The notes beneath the pieces were generated by a model that saw only the letters and a program-made list of their open reading frames with translations, made no database searches and was not told where the DNA came from. A program made the translations under genes and the position numbers. DNA of 64,000 nucleotides from Paracoccus nototheniae (lineage in GTDB: Bacteria > Pseudomonadota > Alphaproteobacteria > Rhodobacterales > Rhodobacteraceae), in the NCBI RefSeq assembly GCF_004335005.1, contig NZ_RQRT01000002.1:62001-126000 (forward strand), given 5' to 3'. This document shows positions 59,990-64,000 of this stretch, piece after piece (position 1 is the first letter of the stretch; every line of letters starts with the position of its first letter).

Positions 59990-60679
59990 TCAGAAGGTGA
60001 AGTCGTTGATGTCCAGATTGGCGCGGGCGAAATCCTCCAGCACGATCACCGTGTTCTGGTTGATCTGCAGCACCGTGTCGCTGCCCTGCTGGGTGGCGCC
60101 GCTGATCGCGCGCTGGACCTGACCGCGATCCAGATCGTCGATCTCGATCCGGTCGAGACCGTTCTGAAAATCGGTGATGCGGTCGCGGCCATCGCCCAGA
60201 TCGAATTCGAACCGGTCCGCGCCGATCCCGCCGGTCAGCACGTCATTGCCGCGCCCGCCATCCAGCGTGTCATTGCCATATCCGCCATGCAGCAGGTCGG
60301 CACCATCCTCGCCCTCCAGCTCGTCGCGACCCAGATTGCCGAACAGCCGGTCATTGCCGATGCCGCCTTCCAGATCGTCGTCGCCATTCCCGCCATGCAG
60401 CACGTCATTGCCGCGCTGCCCTTCCAGATCGTCATTGCCGTCGCCGCCGAACAGCGTGTCGGCGCCATAGCCACCCCACAGGTCGTCATCGCCCGCATCG
60501 CCCCACAGGACGTCATTGCCCAGATTGCCATAGATCGTATCGTTGCCGATGCCGCCCGCAGCCCGGTCGTCGCCGCCATTGCCAAGGATCGTATCCGCGC
60601 CGCCGCGCCCAAAGATCAGATCCGCGACCGCGCTGCCGTTGATGCGGTCCCCAGCCTGTGTGCCAAGATATGTTGCCAT
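59990..60679 (-). CDS. Small RTX calcium-binding protein
   Basis: The 229-residue protein is mostly RTX nonapeptides of the G-G-x-G-x-D-x-L/I type (about residues 25-150, roughly 14 repeats such as G-G-D-G-N-D-D-L-E). A C-terminal domain follows, with F-E-F-D-L-G-D-G-R-D-R-I-T-D-F, as found in peptidase_M10_C/RTX secretion signals. It should bind Ca2+ outside the cell after type I secretion. It is divergent from the PepSY-two-component operon with 135 bases between. The DNA itself is repetitive with 27-base periods. Confidence 0.88.
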   Translation of the reverse strand: MATYLGTQAGDRINGSAVADLIFGRGGADTILGNGGDDRAAGGIGNDTIYGNLGNDVLWGDAGDDDLWGGYGADTLFGGDGNDDLEGQRGNDVLHGGNGDDDLEGGIGNDRLFGNLGRDELEGEDGADLLHGGYGNDTLDGGRGNDVLTGGIGADRFEFDLGDGRDRITDFQNGLDRIEIDDLDRGQVQRAISGATQQGSDTVLQINQNTVIVLEDFARANLDINDFTF

Positions 60680-60751
60680 GACAATCGTCCTTTTTCCGAT
60701 GGTGACCGCTTTCGGGGCGGCCCTTGTGCGAATCGGTTTAGCACGCTGCGT

Positions 60752-60790
60752 CTGACAGCCCGCTGACGCCGGTTGTCAGCCCGCTGTCAG
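60752..60790. promoter_or_regulatory. Four half-site array with 11-bp period, response-regulator box
   Basis: CTGACA (60752), CTGACG (60763), TGTCAG (60774) and TGTCAG (60785) lie exactly 11 bases apart. The first two are inverted relative to the last two, making a symmetric array. Spacing of one helical turn is typical for OmpR-type dimer half-sites. It lies 25 bases before the PepSY start and 73 bases before the RTX gene start, so the encoded response regulator could act on both. Confidence 0.6.
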
Positions 60791-60814
60791 GTCCGCTCTG
60801 CTAGACCCGGGTTC

Positions 60815-61126
60815 ATGAACAGACATTTCAGCACCCTTCTTCTGACCCTGTCGCTGGCGCCCGCCTCGCTTGATGCACAATCCGCGACCCCCGATTACGA
60901 AACCGCCCGCCGCGCCGTGCTGCGCGGCGAGATGCTGCCGCTGGAACGCATCCTGACGCTGGTCGAGGCTGATCACCCCGGCCAGATCGTCGAGGTGGAG
61001 CTGGAAAACGAAGATGGGATATGGCTGTATGAGGTCGAAGTTCTGACCCCTGCCGGGCATCTGATCGAAATCGATCTGGACGCGCGCACCGGCGAAATTC
61101 TGGGCTATGAGGAAGAAGACGACTGA
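60815..61126 (+). CDS. Exported PepSY-domain protein
   Basis: The 103-residue protein has a signal peptide (M-N-R-H-F-S-T-L-L-L-T-L-S-L-A to about D-A-Q-S at 20-23) and one PepSY domain: L-P-L-E-R-I-L near residues 43-49, G-Q-I-V-E-V-E-L-E near 57-65 and I-D-L-D-A-R-T-G-E-I-L near 88-98. Such small periplasmic proteins recur upstream of two-component genes and may act as sensors or modulators. It overlaps the response regulator start by one base (TGATG). Confidence 0.83.
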   Translation: MNRHFSTLLLTLSLAPASLDAQSATPDYETARRAVLRGEMLPLERILTLVEADHPGQIVEVELENEDGIWLYEVEVLTPAGHLIEIDLDARTGEILGYEEEDD

Positions 61127-61788
61127 TGCGTGCCCTTGTGGTCGAGGATGATGCCAGGATCGCCGCCGATCTGGGCCGGGCGCTGAGCGCCTCGGGGTTT
61201 CGGGTCGAGACGCTGTCCTCGGGGCGCGAGGCGTGGTTCCGGGGCGGGACCGAAAATTATGATCTGATCGTGCTGGATCTGGGCCTGCCCGATCTGGACG
61301 GGCTGACGGTGCTGAAACGCTGGCGGGCCGAGGGATGCGATACGCCCGTCCTGATCCTGACCGCGCGCGGCGCCTGGACCGAACGGGTCGAGGGGATCGA
61401 GGCCGGGGCCGATGATTATCTGCCCAAACCCTTCCGGATGGAGGAACTGGTCGCCCGCGCCCGCGCGCTGGTCCGCCGCGCCGGCGGGCGGGCCGAACCG
61501 CGCATCGATCTGGGCCTGCTTGGCATCGATCTGAACCGGATGACCGTGACGGTCGGCGGCGTGCCCGTCGCGGTGACTCCGCTGGAATTTCGCCTGATCG
61601 CCTTTCTGGCGCTGCATCGCGACCGCGTGGTTTCGCCCACCGAATTGCTGGAACATCTTTACGGCGACGATGACGCACGCGAGGCGAATGCGCTGGAGGC
61701 GGTGATCGCCCGCCTGCGTCGCAAGCTGGGGCCGGGCATCATCGCGACGCGGCGGGGCTTCGGGTATCATCTGGACATGCCGGAATGA
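61126..61788 (+). CDS. OmpR-family response regulator
   Basis: The 220-residue protein has a receiver domain with D8/D9, the phosphoryl-accepting Asp52 in V-L-D-L-G-L-P-D, a Thr in L-T-A-R-G and Lys in P-K-P-F near residues 101-104. A winged-helix DNA-binding domain follows (about 125-218, with V-T-P-L-E-F-R-L and T-R-R-G-F-G-Y-H). It resembles QseB/PmrA/PhoP-type regulators. It is coupled to PepSY and kinase genes by overlaps, and a candidate binding array lies at 60752-60790. Confidence 0.92.
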   Translation: MRALVVEDDARIAADLGRALSASGFRVETLSSGREAWFRGGTENYDLIVLDLGLPDLDGLTVLKRWRAEGCDTPVLILTARGAWTERVEGIEAGADDYLPKPFRMEELVARARALVRRAGGRAEPRIDLGLLGIDLNRMTVTVGGVPVAVTPLEFRLIAFLALHRDRVVSPTELLEHLYGDDDAREANALEAVIARLRRKLGPGIIATRRGFGYHLDMPE

Positions 61789-63155
61789 AACCTCTGTCGC
61801 TGCGCTGGCGGCTGGTGCTGATCGGCGGGGCGGCGATCGGGCTGGTCATGGCGCTGTCGGTGACCATGCTGGCGGTGCTGTTCGACCGCCATGTCCAGCG
61901 CGTGGGCGTCGAGGATCTGCGCGACCGGGCGCTGACGCTGCTGTCGGGGATCGAACCCGGCGCGCAGCCCGGCCAGCCGCCGCGCCTGCGCGACCAGCCC
62001 CGCAACCCGGCATGGCAGCGACCCTTTTCGGGGCATTACTGGCAAGTCTGGCTGGGCGATCAGGTGCTGCGGTCCCGGTCCCTGTGGGACGAAGTCTTGC
62101 CGGTCGATCCGACCCCGCCGCCGCCGGGCGCGGGGCGGGTGCTGACCCTGCCCGGTCCCGCCGGACAGACCCTGCTGGTTCTGGATCAGCAGGTGCTGAT
62201 CGGGCGCGGCGATCTGGCCGTCCCGGTGCGTCTGCTGGTGGCCGAGGATCAGGACGATGCCGCCGCCGCCCGCGCCGCCTTTCTGCGCGATCTGATGCCA
62301 TGGCTGGGCGGGCTGATGGTGGCGCTGATGCTGGGATCGTTTCTGCAGGTGACGCTTGGCCTGCGCCCTTTGGCGCAGGTCGGCGCGCATCTGGACGGGC
62401 TGGCGCAGGGCCGCCGCGCCAGACTGGGGCAGGATCTGCCCGCCGAGGTGGCCCCGCTGGCCGACCGTCTGGACCGGCTGCTGGATGACCGAGACCGCGA
62501 ACTGGATCGGGCGCGCCACCGGGCGGGCGATCTGGCGCATGGGTTCAAGACGCCGTTGCAGGCGCTGATGGGCGATGCGCAAAACCTGCGTGATCTGGGC
62601 CAGCCGCAGATCGCCGCCAGCATCGAACAGGTCGCCACCGTCATGCGCCGCCATGTGGACCGCGAACTGGCCCGCGCCCGCATCCGGACCGACGCCGCCC
62701 ATGCCCGGGCGGAAATCGCCCCCGCCGTCGAGCGTGTGATCGGCGTGCTGTCGCGCACGCCTGCCGGGGCGGGCATGGGCTGGCGGATCGACGTGCCACC
62801 CGGTCCTTCGGCCCGCATCGACCCCGACGATCTGACCGAGGCATTGGGCGCGCTGTTGGAAAATGCGCTGCGCCACGCGCGGTCGCAGGTCGGCGTCGCG
62901 CTGCGGGTTCAGGGCGCGCATCTGGACCTTGCGATCCGCGATGACGGCCCCGGCGTGCCGCCCGCCGCGCTGGAGCGTCTGGTGCAGCGCGGCGTCCGGC
63001 TGGATGAAAGCGGCGACGGGCAGGGCATCGGTCTGGCCATCGCGACCGAGATCGCCGAGGCCGCAGGCGGCGGTCTGACGCTGGCCAATGCCGATCCGGG
63101 CCTGCTGGTCCGGCTGCGCCTGCCGCTGCATCTGTCGTCAGGCGTCCCGGCCTGA
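61785..63155 (+). CDS. Sensor histidine kinase, PhoQ/QseC-like
   Basis: The 456-residue membrane kinase has a transmembrane helix near residues 9-32, a periplasmic sensor region of about 130 residues and a second helix near 168-188. A HAMP-like segment follows, then the phospho-acceptor His252 in D-L-A-H-G-F-K-T-P-L-Q, a form of H-box like that of PhoQ (H-x-L-K-T-P). The ATP domain has the N-box L-L-E-N-A-L-R-H-A and G-boxes D-D-G-P-G-V-P and G-Q-G-I-G-L. It overlaps the response regulator stop (ATGA) and overlaps the convergent next gene by 18 bases. Confidence 0.92.
   Translation: MKPLSLRWRLVLIGGAAIGLVMALSVTMLAVLFDRHVQRVGVEDLRDRALTLLSGIEPGAQPGQPPRLRDQPRNPAWQRPFSGHYWQVWLGDQVLRSRSLWDEVLPVDPTPPPPGAGRVLTLPGPAGQTLLVLDQQVLIGRGDLAVPVRLLVAEDQDDAAAARAAFLRDLMPWLGGLMVALMLGSFLQVTLGLRPLAQVGAHLDGLAQGRRARLGQDLPAEVAPLADRLDRLLDDRDRELDRARHRAGDLAHGFKTPLQALMGDAQNLRDLGQPQIAASIEQVATVMRRHVDRELARARIRTDAAHARAEIAPAVERVIGVLSRTPAGAGMGWRIDVPPGPSARIDPDDLTEALGALLENALRHARSQVGVALRVQGAHLDLAIRDDGPGVPPAALERLVQRGVRLDESGDGQGIGLAIATEIAEAAGGGLTLANADPGLLVRLRLPLHLSSGVPA
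63138..63155. terminator. Palindrome spanning two overlapping stop codons
   Basis: TCAGGC (63138-63143) and GCCTGA (63150-63155) form a 6-bp stem with loop GTCCCG. The kinase stop TGA is the last three bases and the leftward gene's stop is the first three. The layout repeats the one at ribH/GlpD-like (15871-15901). Confidence 0.45.
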
Positions 63156-64000
63156 CAGGGTCGTGACAAAGCCTTCGGCCTGCAGGTCGCCCAGAAGGGC
63201 GGCGATATCGGCGGTCAGCTGCGTCTCGGGGATGGCGGGGAAGACCTCGGACAGGGTCTGGGCCAGATCGCGGGCGCTGCCCGGCAGCTCCAGCAGCGCC
63301 CAGACCGCATGGCCGATCGGGTTCAGATGCCACAGGCGGGGGGCGCCGGGGCTCCATAAAAAAGCGCCGTCGCCCATGCGGCGCAGCTTGAGGCCCGCGC
63401 TCTGCGCCGCGACCAGATCGGGGGGCAGGGGTGTCGGGCTGCGGGTCGGCGCGGACGGGCTGCCGGGCAGGGGCGGAGCCAGCGGCAGACGCCCGCAGGC
63501 AGGCGCATCGCCTGCAAAGGCGCGGCGCAGCAGGGCGGTGGCCTCTTCCAGATCGGCATAGACCAGCCGCAGGCAGGCCAGCTGCCCGACCAGATGGCGG
63601 CCAAGCGCAAAGGCCCGTTCCGCATCGCCCAGATCGCCCATGTTCTGCGCCAGCAGGTGATGCATCGCCTGATCGGGGTCCATCCGGTGCAGCTGTGCCG
63701 CGCCGCTGCCCCTCCGGTCCAGCACGATCAGCGTGCCGGGCCGGGCGGTCTGGCCATGCGGGGCCAGATTGGGCGTGGCCAGATAGGCATAGCGCGCATC
63801 GCGCGGCCCCGCGGCGCACGCGACATGGCGGCGAAACGCCTCCGTCGCATCCTGTGGCAGCGGCAGGCGCAGCCGGGGTGCGATGCCCAGGGCGATGGCG
63901 TCAAAATCCGGGGTCAGGGGCAGCACGTCGTCGCAAAAGATGCTCACATCCGGCTCGGCTGTCAGCCGCGCGATCAGGGTGCTTTTTCCGGCCCGCATCG
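63138..64000 (-). CDS. HprK-like kinase fused to a PqqD-like domain, 5' end beyond window
   Basis: About 287 codons are visible and the start lies right of base 64000. At the window edge, R-A-G-K-S-T-L is the end of a P-loop, followed by I-F-C-D-D-V-L-P-L as in HPr kinase/phosphorylase-like proteins. The C-terminal ~85 residues (L-K-L-R-R-M-G-D-G through W-H-L-N-P-I-G-H-A-V-W-A-L-L-E) look like a PqqD-type peptide-binding domain. In related systems (lasso peptide and HPr-related A/B loci) the two are usually separate. A role in peptide modification is possible but not shown. The overlap with the histidine kinase end is 18 bases. Confidence 0.7.
   Translation of the reverse strand, partial: MRAGKSTLIARLTAEPDVSIFCDDVLPLTPDFDAIALGIAPRLRLPLPQDATEAFRRHVACAAGPRDARYAYLATPNLAPHGQTARPGTLIVLDRRGSGAAQLHRMDPDQAMHHLLAQNMGDLGDAERAFALGRHLVGQLACLRLVYADLEEATALLRRAFAGDAPACGRLPLAPPLPGSPSAPTRSPTPLPPDLVAAQSAGLKLRRMGDGAFLWSPGAPRLWHLNPIGHAVWALLELPGSARDLAQTLSEVFPAIPETQLTADIAALLGDLQAEGFVTTLSGRDA

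Noticed and set aside
59990..60679. Regular repeats that look like a CRISPR array
   Set aside because: The repeats are 27-base coding periods of RTX nonapeptides with no unique spacers of constant length.

Overview
The window is one piece of a high-GC alphaproteobacterial chromosome or large replicon, most likely from the Rhodobacteraceae and close to Paracoccus or Rhodobacter. This is inferred from the gene families (Hint-domain RTX proteins, a RibH2-type lumazine synthase, an ery locus), strong GC codon bias and ATGA-coupled operons. Both ends cut through genes: a metallo-beta-lactamase-fold protein on the left and an HprK-like/PqqD-like protein on the right. I saw no phage, IS element, integrase or CRISPR array.

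Layout. 1-11.8 kb is accessory metabolism and regulation: a DsbA-like protein, LysR and Rrf2 regulators with a probable duplicated Rrf2 operator, a luciferase-like monooxygenase, two SnoaL-fold proteins and a GMC oxidoreductase between two paralogous LysR genes (one frameshifted), two NAD(P)-binding proteins and a sulfotransferase. 12-15.9 kb is housekeeping: tRNA-Arg(CCG), tpiA, an IscA-type Fe-S protein, sufT, tgt, and an FMN riboswitch followed by ribH2.

15.9-36.2 kb is the main feature, a large erythritol (tetritol) utilisation locus. A leftward operon encodes a DUF2291 protein, a sugar ABC transporter (EryE/F/G-like), a second FGGY kinase and a second GlpD-like dehydrogenase. Divergently, eryA-eryB-eryC, an extra iron-type alcohol dehydrogenase and eryD run rightward. 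Next come a leftward transketolase and a divergent rightward operon of a DeoR regulator, eryH (TIM-like), eryI (RpiB), a class I fructose/sedoheptulose bisphosphatase and a class II aldolase. The known pathway takes erythritol to D-erythrose 4-phosphate. The added transketolase, aldolase and bisphosphatase could carry erythrose 4-phosphate through sedoheptulose bisphosphate into pentose and hexose phosphates without transaldolase.

36.5-44.4 kb is a FadR-type regulator with two matching dyads, a peptide-type ABC transporter and a cytoplasmic gamma-glutamyltransferase, probably for importing and cleaving gamma-glutamyl compounds. 44.5-50.7 kb holds a GNAT acetyltransferase, a 677-residue RTX/Hint protein, a LysE exporter, and a leftward operon (VOC, DapA-family, 2-hydroxyacid dehydrogenase). 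50.7-58.7 kb is a hydantoin or carbamoyl-amino-acid cluster: LysR, polar amino acid ABC transporter, N-carbamoyl-D-amino acid hydrolase, hydantoinase, racemase, LysR. 58.8-64 kb has a quinone-reductase-like dehydrogenase, a small RTX protein, and a divergent PepSY-response regulator-histidine kinase operon preceded by four TGTCAG-type half-sites at exact 11-bp spacing.
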